Source: Aegilops tauschii subsp. strangulata (lineage: Eukaryota > Streptophyta > Magnoliopsida > Poales > Poaceae). From it: 64,000 bases of DNA. Location of the stretch: contig NC_053039.3 of assembly GCF_002575655.3 (NCBI RefSeq), positions 217,577,622 to 217,641,621 on the forward strand, written 5' to 3'. The notes beneath the pieces were generated by a model that saw only the letters and a list, made by a program, of their open reading frames with translations, was not told where the DNA came from and did no database searches. This document shows, piece after piece, positions 33,603 to 44,516 of the stretch. A program made the position numbers and the translations under genes. Numbering within the stretch: position 1 is the stretch's first letter; the number at the start of each line of letters is the position of its first letter.

Positions 33603-34441
33603 TTAAATATGGGTCTTATGAGAAGGACGAGCCCAAACCTCCTGCACACAATCCATAAAACCTGGCTGATGAACCCAATAATTTTCAAACCTGAATATAT
33701 GTGCCTTTGGAATTGATGTATTGATGGAAATCAAGCATGGCACATGATCAGATGCAGTTTTTGCAAGAGGAATCACTTGCGTCATGGGGTATAAGCTAAT
33801 CCAACTGGCAGAGGTAAAAACCCAGTCAAGTTGTTCCAGAAGAGGCGTGTCCTGCATGTTAGACCAAGTAAATTTTCTTCCTTTTAAAGGAAGTTCCAAC
33901 AGTCCCAAGTGGCCAATAATTTCATTGAAAATAAACATATCGTTGATATCACCACCAGGGAGGTTCCTATTGTCAAGGGATCGAATAAAGTTAAAATCTC
34001 CCATCAACATCCACTTCTGATCCGGGTCAATATCCAAATTATAGATCCATGCAACAAACTCATCTCGTAACTCACCCTGACAGGGGCCATAAACGTTAAC
34101 GAGAAACCATTGCTCATTAATATGAACTGAGGTAAACTGCATAACAATGGCGTAGGGTTTAACTTCCAGCAGGGTACCATGAAACACGTCAGAGCGCCAC
34201 GTAGTTAACAGTCCCTCAGAAGCACCTCTCTAGGGGGACTCAACAAATTGATCAAAGCCATAGGACAGATGCTTTTGATAGTTTTACGTGAGCATGAAGA
34301 GAGCTTAGTCTCCTGAAGACAAACCACAGCACACTGACTATCAGCCACTTTCTCCCTGACAGAATGTTGCCTAGTATCAGAATTCAGTCCGCGAACATTC
34401 CAGCATAAAATTTTCCAGCTACGTGTTGACACACGGTTCAT
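33603..34441 (-). pseudogene. LINE ORF2 AP-like endonuclease
   Basis: The start MNRVSTRSWKILCWNVRGLN at 34441 is the ORF2 N-terminus. VVCLQETKLSS provides the catalytic Glu, LMGDFNFIRS the Asp/Asn pair, and KTASDHVPCLI the terminal Asp-His. The endonuclease nicks target DNA to prime reverse transcription. A frameshift near 34240 and a stop near 34231 break it between 34205 and 34187. Confidence 0.85.
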
Positions 34442-34619
34442 TCACAACCAAAGCATAGTATAGCAAACACAGCATGACACACAATACCATACAACCCAAA
34501 AGACAACAAAGTTCAGTGTCGTAGAGTGCCACTTCCCTAACAAGACCCAATTCGACAACAATTAAAAAAAGCAAACATAACAGGCTCTCCAGGCCTTAAC
34601 AAAGTAGCTAGCATATTCA

Positions 34620-35150
34620 TTAAACTGAAGACGAAGAGGAGTCATCCTGTGGATTAGCCATAAGCTTGTCCACCGATAAGAGGGAAGGATCAATCTCCCG
34701 TTCCGCGCCCACAGCCTGCAAAACATGAATTGCGGTATGCGGAGGTGCAGCAGACTAGGTGTCTTTAGGGACACCTGCAGAAGTGGGCTGGGCCTTGTCC
34801 TCCATGGGCTTGGAACGAGGGAGCTTCTTTGTTGGCTGAAGCGAGAGCTGCTCGAAAACCACATTTTTGAAACCATCCAATTTTGCCGCGCTCCTAGTGC
34901 AACGTCTAAGTGACGTATCAACAACAGGCACCTTCTTCTTTCCTCTCTGTTTTCTAAGTGACGTATCAACATCTAAGTGATTCTTCCATCTTGCAGGAGT
35001 TCCTGACTTATCTTGACTGGCTTCACAGTCTTGAGTATCCAAATTGTACCAAAGGTTTGACTGTCGCTTGCCGTGACTGATAGAAAAAATGCACCATCTC
35101 CTGATGATAACAGTTGCAGACTTGACTGGCGGTGATCTTGGCAAAGAATC
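34620..35150 (-). pseudogene. LINE ORF1 C-terminal fragment
   Basis: It contains VPVVDTSLRRCTRSAAKLDG, a signature near the end of plant LINE ORF1 proteins, followed by a Pro/Ser-rich tail that changes frame near 34755 and stops near 34620, just ahead of ORF2. The RNA-binding N-terminal part is missing. Confidence 0.6.
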
Positions 35151-36116
35151 CCGTTCACACAGGCTATTCTTTAATTGCTTCCCATATGCGAGAAATAACA
35201 ATCCTCAAAGTATGTGTTCTCACACTGATTCTTTATTTTTGCTGGTATCTCCATGGGAATAACAGTCCGTGCGATGTTCCATTGCGGGTGTTGAGGTCAA
35301 TATATTGAGATGTCCTGGGTTCGGACTTTACAGACTCGGGCATTTAATGCTGATAGTTATGAGCATACTGTGGACTGAGCTGGTTGCCTTGCCATGAGGT
35401 CCTTACTAGAATGGAGTAGACCTCTTAGGCGTATCTTCACGGGGTTCGATATGGAATAATTCTGTCTTGGGTATACCATATTGCTCACACAATAACCGGC
35501 ATACCTGTGTTGTCGGTCTTGCTCTTCCATTATTACTTTCTTTATCTGGATCTTTGACTGAAAGAGCGGGGCCTTATATATCCTTGATTATTTTCGCGAC
35601 CCTGAATACTGTCATGTACAATATCTTGCAATCATACCTTGGTCTGATTCATGTCTTCAGCCTTGGTATATTTATCCAGCTCACGTGTGGTTTTACGAAT
35701 CTCAATATTGTTTTTGATTATGCCGGACAGTGCCAGGGTTAATAATATCACCTTGCGGGGCTAATCTTGATAATCACTGCCAAGACTATTGCCTCAACGT
35801 TGTCTTTCCTTCAAGACTTGTTGATTATGGCATCACCCACTGGTTTTTGTCTCTTGAATAACCGGTGAGGTTGTCGGATGCGTATCGTGAATTCTTCCTT
35901 GTGCGAGAGACTTGCATGGACTTGGCAGCATACTCATTGTATGAACAAATATCTGATTCTCGAGGCATACCTTTGTTCTGACTGATTCTTGTTTCAGACC
36001 CAACTGTTGCAGATCTGCCACTTGGAAAACACTGTCATATGCTGTCAATTCATAATTTAATGTCTTGTGCTACTGTCGTTCTGAAGAAGATGGGCAGCTT
36101 GCGTTTGAAAACCACT
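35151..36116 (-). other. LARD internal segment, middle
   Basis: It is bounded by the LINE and the second Athila-type insertion. Only short frames are present and none has a recognised domain. It appears to be the non-coding middle of the LARD. Confidence 0.5.
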
Positions 36117-36121
36117 GGGTA
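36117..36121. other. Target-site duplication GGGTA (left) of Athila-type element 1
   Basis: GGGTA recurs at 42839-42843, immediately after the terminal TATCA. Confidence 0.85.
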
Positions 36122-37712
36122 TGCTACCTCTTGAGCACTGTGTTGGTTTTCCCTTGAAGAGGAAAGGGTGATGCACGAAAGTAGCGTAAGTATTTCCCTC
36201 AGTTTTTGAGAACCAAGGTATCAATCTAGTAGGAGACCATGCTCAAGTCCCACGCACCTACACAAACAAATAAGAACCTTGCAACCAACGCGATAAAGGG
36301 GTTGTCAATCCCTTCACGGCCACTTGCAAAAGTGAGATCTGATAGAGATGATAAGATAATATTTTTGGTATTTTTATGATAAAGAGTAAAAGTAAAGATT
36401 GCAAAGTAAAATAAACGGCGCCAGAAATAGCTAGTTGACGGGAGATTAATATGATGGAAAATAGACCCCGGGGCCATAGGTTTCACTAGTGGCTTCTCTC
36501 AAGAGCATAAGTATTACGGCGGGTAAACGAATTACTGTCGAGCAACTGATAGAAATGAGCATAGTTATGAGAATATCTAGGTATGATCATGTATATAGGC
36601 ATCACGTTCGTGACAAATAGACCGACTCCTGCCTGCATCTACTACTATTACTCCACACATCGACCGCTATCCAGCATGCATCTAGAGTATTAAGTTCATA
36701 AGAACGGAGTAACGCTTTAAGCAAGATGACATGATGTAGAGGGATAAACTCATGCAATATGATATAAACCCCATCTTTTTATCCTCGATGGCAACAATAA
36801 AATACGTGTCGTTTCCCCTACTATCACTGGGATCGAGCACCGCAAGATTGAACTCAAAGCTAAGCACTTCTCCCATTGCAAGAAAGATCAATCTAGTAGG
36901 CCAAACCAAACTGATAATTCGAAGAGACTTGCAAAGATAACCAATCATACATAAAAGAATTCAAAGAATATTCAAATATTGTTCATAGATAATCTTGATC
37001 ATAAACCCACAATTCATTGGATCTCGACAAACACACCGCAAAAGAAGATTACATCGAATAGATCTCCAAGAAAATCAAGGAGAACTTTGTATTGAGATCC
37101 AAAGAGAGAGAACAAGCCATCTAGCTAAAAACTATGGACCCGGAGGTCTGAGATAAACTACTCACACATCATCGGAGAGGCTATGGTGTTGATGTAGAAG
37201 CCCTCCATGATCAATGCCCCCCCCCGGCGGAGCGCCGGAAAAGGCCCCAAGATGGGATCTCATGGGTACAGAGAGTTGCGGCGGTGGAAATAGGGTTTTG
37301 GCTCCGTATATGATGTTTCCAGGGTATATGAGTATATATAGGCGAAAGAGGTCGGTCAGGGGAGCTACAAGGGGCCCATGAGGGTGGGGGCGCGCCCAGG
37401 GGGGCAGGCGCGCCTCCCTGCCTCGTGGCCTCCTCGTTGATTGCTTGACGTCCACTCCAAGTCCTCTGGATCACGTTTGTTCCAAAAATCACGTTCCCGA
37501 AGGTTTCATTCCGTTTGGACTCCGTTTGATATCCTTTTCCTTCGAAACACTGAAATAGGCACAAAAAAACAGCAATTTGGGCTGGGCCTCCGGTTAATAG
37601 GTTAGTCCCAAAAATAATATAAATGTGTATAATACAGGCCATTAAACATCCAAAACAGAATATATAATAGCATGGAACAATCAAAAATTATAGATACGTT
37701 GGAGACGTATCA
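36122..37712 (-). repeat. Athila-type element 1, 3' LTR
   Basis: 1591 bp. It keeps a roughly 35-bp segment near 36141-36175 (GGTTTTCCCTTGAAGAGGAA) missing from its 5' partner. The 60-97 residue frames inside are repeated identically in both LTRs and are not genes. Confidence 0.88.
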
Positions 37713-40669
37713 AGCATCCCCAAGCTTAATTCCTGCTCGTCCTCGAGTAGGTAAATGATAAAAACAGAATTTTTGATGTGGAATGCTACTTAGCATAATT
37801 TTCAATGTAATTCTCTTAATTGTGGCATGAATATTCAGATCCGAAAGATTCAAGATAAAAGTTTAATATTGACATAAAAGTAATGATACTTCAAGCATAC
37901 TAACTAAGCAATTATGTCTTCTCAAAATAACATGGCAAAAGAAAGTTCATCCCTACAAAATCATATAGTTTGGTCATGCCCCATTTTCGTCACACAAGAA
38001 TGTTCTCATCATGCACAACCCCGATGAGAAACCAAGCAATTGTTTCATACTTTAGTAATCTCAAACTTTTTCAACTTTCATGCAATATATGAGCGTGAGC
38101 CATGGATATAGCACTATGGGTGGAATAGAATATGATGATGGGGGTTATGTGGAGAAGACAAAAAAGGAGAAAGTCTCACATTGACGCGGCTAATCAACGG
38201 GCTAGGGAGATGCCCATCAATTGATGTCAATGCAAGGAGTAGGGATTGCCATGCAACGGATGCACTAGAGCTATAAATGTATGAAAGCTCAACAAAAGAA
38301 ACTAAGTGGGTGTGCATCCAACTTTCTTGCTCACGAAGACCTAGGGCATTTGAGGAAGCCCATTGTTGGAATATACAAGCCAAGTTCTATAATGAAAAAT
38401 TCCCACTAGTATATGAAAGTGACAAAACAAGAGACTCTCTATCATAAAGATCATGGTGCTACTTTGAAGCACAAGTGTGGAAAAAGGATAGTAGCATTGT
38501 CCCCCCCCCTTTTTTTGGGCCTTCCCCTTTTTTTGGCCTTTCTCTTTTTTTATTTGGGACAATGCTCTATGAATGATGATCATCACACTTCTATTTATTT
38601 ACAACTCAATGATTACAACTCGATACTAGAACAAAATATGACTCTATATGAATGCCTCCGGCGGTGTACAGGGATGAGCAATGAATCAAGAGTGACATGT
38701 ATGAAATAATATGCATGGTGGCTTTGCCAAAAATACGATGTCAACTACATGATCATGCAAGGCAATATGACAATGATGAAGCGTGTCATGATAAACGGGA
38801 CGGTGGAAAGTTGCATGGCAATATATCTCGGAATGGCTATGGAAATGCCATAATAGGTAGGTATGGTGGCTGTTTTGAGGAAGATATAAGGAGGTTTATG
38901 TGTGATAGAGCGTATCGTATCACGGGGTTTGGATGCACCGGCGAAGTTTGCACCAACTCTCAAGGTGAGAAAGGGCAATGCACGGTACCGAAGAGGCTAG
39001 CAATGGTGGAAGGGTGAGAGCGCGTATAATCCATGGACTCAACATTAGTCATAAAGAACTCACATACTTATTGCAAAAATCTACAAGTCATCAAAAACCA
39101 AGCACTACGCGCATGCTCCTAGGGGGATAGATTGGTAGGAAAAGACCATCGCTCGTCCCCGACCGCCACTCATAAGGATGACAATCAAAGAACACCTCAT
39201 GTTTCAAATTTGTTACACAACGTTTACCATACGTGCATGCTACGGGACTTGCAAACTTCAACACAAGTATTTCTCAAATTCACAATTACTCAACTAGCAC
39301 AACTTTAATATCACTACCTCCATATCTCAAAACAATCATCAAGCATCAAACTTCTATTAGTATTCAACGCACTTATAGAAAGTTTTTACTAAGCTTGGAT
39401 GCCTATCATATTAGGACTAATTTCACAATTTAAGCAAATTACCATGTTGTTTTGTAGGACTCTCAAAATAATATAAGTGAAGCATGAGAGATCAATAATT
39501 TCTATAAAACAAAACCACCACCGTGCTCTAAAAGATATAAGTGAAGCACTAGAGCAAAAACTATATAGCTCAAAAGATATAAGTGAAGCACATAGAGTAT
39601 TCTAATAAATTCCGAATCATGTGTGTCTCTCTCAAAAGTGTATTCAGAGAGGATGATTGTGGTAAACTAAAAAACAAAGACTCAAATCATACAAGACGCT
39701 CCAAGCAAAACACATATCATGTGGTGAATAAAAATATAGCATCAAATAAAGTTACCGATGGACGAAGACGAAAGAGGGGATGCCTTCCGGGGCATCCCCA
39801 AGCTTAGACTTTTGGTTGTCCTTGAATTTTACCTTTGGGTGCCTTGGGAATCCCCAAGCTTAGGCTTTTGCCAATCCTTGTTCCATAATCCATCAAATCT
39901 TTACCCAAAACTTGAAAACTTCACAACACAAAACTCAACAGAAAATCTCATGAGCTCCGTTAGCGAAAGAAAACAAAACACCACTTGAAGGTACTGTATT
40001 GAACTTATTCTTTATTTATATTGGTGTTAAACCCAATGTATTCCAACTTCTCTATGGTTTATAAACTCTTTTACTAACCATAGACTAATCAAAATAAGCA
40101 AACAACACACGAAAAACAGAATCTGTCAAAAACAGAACAGTCTGTAGTAATCTGTATATAACGCAAACTTCTGTAACTCCGAAAATTCTGCTAAAATAGG
40201 AAATAATAAATAATTTGTTTATTGATCTACTTCAATTGGAATCAGTATTTTATCACGTTCTGGTGATTTTAAACAATTATTTTCGTGAACAGAAAGTTTC
40301 TGGCTTTTTCAGCAAGATCAAATAACTATTATCCAAGAAGATCCTATAGGTTTTACTTGACACAAACACTAATTAAAAGACAAAAACAAATCTAACCAGA
40401 GGCTAGATCAAATATTTATTCCTAAACAGGAGCAAAAAGCAAAACACTAAAATAAAATTGGGTTGCCTCCCAACAAGCGCTATCGTTTAACGCCCCTAGC
40501 TAGGCATAAAAACAATGATAGATCTAAGTATTATCATCTTTGGCTTTCGGGAAGAAAAGGGGAAACTTATTATCTATAGCACTAATCTTTCTATTTTGAA
40601 AGAGCACATGACCATTAATGGTAGAAGAAAGATTAAGCACGTTACGAAAATTTGCATCTAAGCTAGCCT
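37713..40669 (-). other. Athila-type element 1 internal non-coding region
   Basis: About 3 kb, AT-rich, with repeated GCATCCCCAAGCTTAG blocks near 39795 and 39851. A minus-strand frame at 38114-38383 (MACIFQQWASSNALGL) is partly conserved in element 2 at 59948-60217 but diverges after about 40 residues. This suggests shared ancestry rather than coding constraint. No polymerase or envelope-like domain is recognised. Confidence 0.55.
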
Positions 40670-41119
40670 TCATCTCTTGATAGTTTCGTTTTGATAGGAA
40701 AGCAAAAGAGAGGTAGATTCGACCTTCTCATTCATGGGGTGCCCAAATATGGTTTTCATCTTTTCATAGGTATCTACGGCATCCCCTTCAAGAAAACCTT
40801 CTTCAAAAATAGAGTCTAAGACATGCTTAAATGACGAAGGCAAGCCAACATAAAAGCTTTTTAAGTATATTTCAATTTGATATTGGAGCACAAAGCTGGC
40901 CCGGATTCTTAGTAACCTATCCCAGGCATCTTTTAAAGACTCGTCAAGTAAATAACGAAAAATTTCTGGGTCATCTTCATCAAAATTATTCAGATTCTCA
41001 TTGATAACCCCGGTAGGTTTTTCCATAGCATCATTATTTATGAGCTTAGAGAGGACGGAAGGACTATCCAAGGTATGGAAACCTAGGAAAGAACCCCTAG
41101 CCCTTTTTGATTCGGCCAT
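40670..41119 (-). CDS. Gag-like ORF of Athila-type element 1
   Basis: Begins MAESKRARGSFLGFHTLDSP about 150 bp after the primer site and runs 149 codons to a stop. Central residues (ESLKDAWDRLLRIRASF, LKSFYVGLPSSFKHVLDSI, DAVDTYEKMKTIFGHP) resemble the helical gag segment of Athila-type Gypsy elements. It is much shorter than full gag and lacks a zinc knuckle, so it is either truncated or specialised in a non-autonomous element. The frame is intact, but function is unproven. Confidence 0.55.
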   Translation of the reverse strand: MAESKRARGSFLGFHTLDSPSVLSKLINNDAMEKPTGVINENLNNFDEDDPEIFRYLLDESLKDAWDRLLRIRASFVLQYQIEIYLKSFYVGLPSSFKHVLDSIFEEGFLEGDAVDTYEKMKTIFGHPMNEKVESTSLLLSYQNETIKR

Positions 41120-41269
41120 GGAAAAAGAAAGGCGAGCGAAAAGAGAGGGCGAATAAAACGGCAAGGGTGAAGTGGGGGAGATGAAAATGAGAGGCAAATG
41201 GCAAATAATGTAATGCGAGGGATAAGATTTTGTGATGGGTACTTGGTATGTCTTGACTTGTGCGTAGAC

Positions 41270-41287
41270 TCCCCGGCAACGGCGCCA
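41270..41287 (-). other. Primer-binding site, Athila-type element 1
   Basis: The minus strand reads TGGCGCCGTTGCCGGGGA, the site usually ascribed to tRNA-Asp in Athila-lineage elements. Confidence 0.8.
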
Positions 41288-41298
41288 GAAATCCTTCT

Positions 41299-42838
41299 TG
41301 CTACCTCTTGAGCACTGCAGTAAAGTAGCATAAGTATTTCCCTCAGTTTTTGAGAACCAAGGTATCAATCCAGTAGGAGACCGCGCTCAAGTCCCACGCA
41401 CCTACACAAAAAAAATAAGAACCTTGCAACCAACAAGATAAAGGGGTTGTCAATCCCTTCACGGCCACTTGCAAAAGTGAGATCTGATAGAGATGATAAG
41501 ATAATATTTTTGGTATTTTTATGATAAAGAGTAAAAGTAAAGATTGCAAAGTAAAATAAACGGCGCCAGAAATAGCTAGTTGACGGGAGATTAATATGAT
41601 GGAAAATAGACCCGGGGGCCATAGGTTTCACTAGTGGCTTCTCTCAAGAGCATAAGTAGTACGGTGGGTAAACGAATTACTGTCGAGCAATTGATAGAAT
41701 TGAGCATAGTTATGAGAATATCTAGGTATGATCATGTATATAGGCATCACGTTCGTGACAAGTAGACCAACTCCTGCCTGCATCTACTACTATTACTCCA
41801 CACATTGACCGCTATCCAGCATGCATCTAGAGTATTAAGTTCATAAGAACGGAGTAACGCTTTAAGCAAGATGACATGATGTAGAGGGATAAACTCATGC
41901 AATATGATATAAACCCCATCTTTTTATCCTCGATGGCAACAATACAATATGTGCCTTTCTGCCCCTGCAGTCACTAGGAAAGGACACCACAAGATTGAAC
42001 CCAAAGCTAAGCACTTCTCCCGTTGGAAGAAAGATCAATCTAGTAGGCCAAACCAAACTTATAATTCAAAGAGACTTGCAAAGATAACCAATCATACATA
42101 AAAGAATTCAGAGAAGATTCAAATATTGTTCATAGATAATCTTGATCATAAACCCACAATTCATCGGATCTCGACAAACACACCGCAAAAGAAGATTACA
42201 TCGAATATATCTCCAAGAAAATCAAGGAGAACTTTGTATTGAGATCAAAAGAGAGAGAAGAAGCCATCTAGCTAATAACTATGGACCCGAAGGTCTGAGG
42301 TAAACTACTCACACATCATCGGAGAGGCTATGGTGTTGATGTAGAAGCCCTCCGTGATCAATGCCCCCTCCGGCGGAGCTCCGGAAAAGGCCCCAAGATG
42401 GGATCTCACAGGTACAGAGAGTTGCGGCGGTGGAAATAGGCCTTTGGCTCCGTATATGATGTTTCCAGGGTATATGAGTATATATAGGCGAAAGAGGTCG
42501 GTCAGGGGAGCTACGAGGGCCCACGAGGGTGGGGGCGCGCCTCCGTGCCTCGTGGCCTCCTCGTTGATTGCTTGACGTCCACTCCAAGTCCTCTGGATCA
42601 CGTTTGTTCCAAAAATCACGTTCCCGAAGGTTTCATTCCGTTTGGACTTCGTTTGATATCCTTTTCCTTCGAAACACTGAAATAGGCAAAAAAAACAGCA
42701 ATCTGGGCTAGGCCTCCGGTTAATAGGTTAGTCCCAAAAATAATATAAAAGTTTATAATAAAGCCCATTAAACATCCAAAACAGAATATATAATAGCATG
42801 GAACAATCAAAAATTATAGATACATTGGAGACGTATCA
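41299..42838 (-). repeat. Athila-type element 1, 5' LTR
   Basis: 1540 bp. A roughly 35-bp deletion near its downstream end distinguishes it from the 3' LTR. A TATA-like CCTATATATAC lies on the minus strand at about 42478-42488. Confidence 0.88.
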
Positions 42839-43684
42839 GGGTATCGTGCTGAGGAAAACTGGATGGCTTGTGCTCGAAGCCTTCAATGGATATCTTATTG
42901 AGGAAAACGGGGTACCGTACCTCATAAGCTTCCCCCCTTAAAGACTTGCTAGGGAAGACTTGGTACCTTATGCCAGAAGCTTTTGCGGTATTTTATTAAG
43001 AAGACTGAATATCTTGCATGGGAATCCATTCGTACCCTACCGATGCAGACTAGGAACCTTGTCTTTGTACACTTTGCCAATAAATTGTAGAGAAGGATGG
43101 GACTGATTTTCTTGGTGAATGGAATGACATATATATATTTTTGTCAGTCCGGCAGCTGATTATTTATATGACAAGAATTGTCTGGCTGTCATTGTTGAAT
43201 TCATTGCATATTTGGAGTGACTTCTAGGTGTCGCAATGTTTCAAATTTGACTTATGGCAGATTCAATCATTGTGCATAGACCATACCTTTGACTTCAAAT
43301 GCACTGTTGATCCAATTTTGTTCTCTCGCTGATTTAATCATTGATGCGATAAAAGTATATCCCTGACGGGTACTTGTTGCTGAAAGTCTGAGCAGAATAT
43401 ATTTGTATTCAGACCGGATGTCTGCAATACAATGTTGTTAGCTGAAAATCTCATTGCTTTTAACCGAGTTCCTTGGGGTATATCTGTACTGCTCACGGCT
43501 TCTTCTGTTCCGATGTCGGTCGAGGAGTAATTTCCATAAGGGGTAACACCGAGGATTCAAAACAAAGAAGCATGAGAAAACGATTTATTGCAACAAAGCA
43601 CATAGCAGACAAGCTACAAAGTTGCTCCACACAAACACACACAAGCATGATAATACAGCAGATGCACAAGCACTACACGAAGGA
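42839..43684 (-). other. LARD internal segment downstream of the 220-aa ORF
   Basis: It begins with the GGGTA duplication (42839-42843). I see no recognised coding region, only short frames. Confidence 0.5.
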
Positions 43685-44347
43685 TTACATCCTACGCTTG
43701 AGCAAACGCTCGCAAACTGACGAGGAAGCTAAGGGAGTAGCGAGTGGAACTGCTGACGCCAAAACTCCGGATGGACGAGGCGGAGGGGTTGGAGAAACTG
43801 GCGGAGACTGAGGTAAAGTGGCACCAAGCAATCTCCTGGCTTGAATGGCGTCTCGGACTAACTCGGAAATAAGAAGACACTCGGCCGTCATGTAACGAGA
43901 CATGGCGAGGATAGCCGGGTCATCTTGAGGGTTGACGGAGGGAAACTGGATCCGCCTAGGATTCTTGATGATGGTGGGATAATATTGATAAGCACGGCTC
44001 TCTTGCACCATGCTCTCTTGATGACGAAGACTGGTGATTCCTGCCATTGCGGCAAGCTGAACGGCACGCTCGGGAGTAGCGCCGTAACCACCGTGGAAAC
44101 TGTAGGTGCGCTTACCGACAGGAATCGGGGTTGATAGATGAACATGAGCAACATATTCCCGAATTCTTCCCCCGGCAGAACATTGGAATACTTGATAATG
44201 GGGTGGATCTCCGAGGGGATAAATACTACACCACATATCGCCAAGGAGGGTGGCAAAGCTAAGAGGTGCAGGAGTGGGACTGAACTCAATGGGAACAGCA
44301 CCGGGAGCTATGGGGATGGCACTGAACCCATGGAAGTTGACTGCCAT
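43685..44347 (-). CDS. 220-aa LARD-encoded ORF with dsRNA-binding-domain-like region
   Basis: An uninterrupted minus-strand ORF starts about 150 bp after the tRNA-Met primer site, where gag would normally lie. Residues 50-108 have a dsRBD-like order: HYQVFQC, then EYVAHVHL, then GKRTYSFHGGYGAT, then a helix ERAVQLAAMAGITSLR. Residues 143-173 form an amphipathic helix (AMSRYMTAECLLISELVRDA), residues 178-193 are Pro-rich, and the tail is basic (LLKRRM). The sequence before ATG (TTGTTTCATGCGTAG|ATGG) resembles a splice acceptor. No zinc knuckle, protease or capsid motif is seen. The dsRBD resemblance is pattern recognition, not a database match. It could be an unusual gag or a captured host-derived domain. 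Confidence 0.6.
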   Translation of the reverse strand: MAVNFHGFSAIPIAPGAVPIEFSPTPAPLSFATLLGDMWCSIYPLGDPPHYQVFQCSAGGRIREYVAHVHLSTPIPVGKRTYSFHGGYGATPERAVQLAAMAGITSLRHQESMVQESRAYQYYPTIIKNPRRIQFPSVNPQDDPAILAMSRYMTAECLLISELVRDAIQARRLLGATLPQSPPVSPTPPPRPSGVLASAVPLATPLASSSVCERLLKRRM

Positions 44348-44500
44348 CTACGCATGAAACAAGGGTTAGGGGTAACCGAAATAAGACTATATGCAGCAAA
44401 CAAATGCAACAACCAAATGTAGCAAGCAAGGGCAACAACCAGACCCTATTCTACCGTTTTCTAACGTTCCAGTGGACTAGGACGCTCTATAGCCAGACCT

Positions 44501-44512
44501 GCTCTGATACCA
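44501..44512 (-). other. LARD primer-binding site (tRNA-Met)
   Basis: The minus strand reads TGGTATCAGAGC, complementary to the 3' end of initiator tRNA-Met, four bases from the LTR. It fixes the element's orientation as minus. Confidence 0.9.
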
Positions 44513-44516
44513 AGCA

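Larger units (their letters stand above)
31426..35150 (-). mobile_element. LINE retrotransposon, 5' and central part
   Basis: The minus strand carries the ORF1 tail, endonuclease, reverse transcriptase and part of the downstream region of an L1-type LINE. The right boundary with the LARD internal DNA lies somewhere around 35100-35200; I could not find a clear target duplication matching the left side. ORF1 is incomplete, so the element is 5' truncated. Confidence 0.75.
36122..42838 (-). mobile_element. Athila-type Gypsy element 1, short non-autonomous (Fatima/Sabrina-like)
   Basis: 6.7 kb on the minus strand. LTRs are 36122-37712 (3') and 41299-42838 (5'), beginning TGATACGTCTCCAA in the minus sense. 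The primer site TGGCGCCGTTGCCGGGGA is 11 bp from the 5' LTR, and the purine tract AAGCTTGGGGATGC abuts the 3' LTR. The only coding remnant is a 149-residue gag-like ORF. No reverse transcriptase or integrase is visible in the 3.6-kb internal region. Lineage comes from primer site and LTR type; the exact family name is uncertain. It inserted into the LARD internal DNA. Confidence 0.85.

Noticed and set aside
34205..35201. Possible host gene with endonuclease similarity
   Set aside because: Order of ORF1 tail, AP endonuclease, reverse transcriptase and zf-RVT shows it is a LINE.
36226..36486. 86-residue frame also found at 41365-41631
   Set aside because: Part of the Athila-type LTR in both copies.
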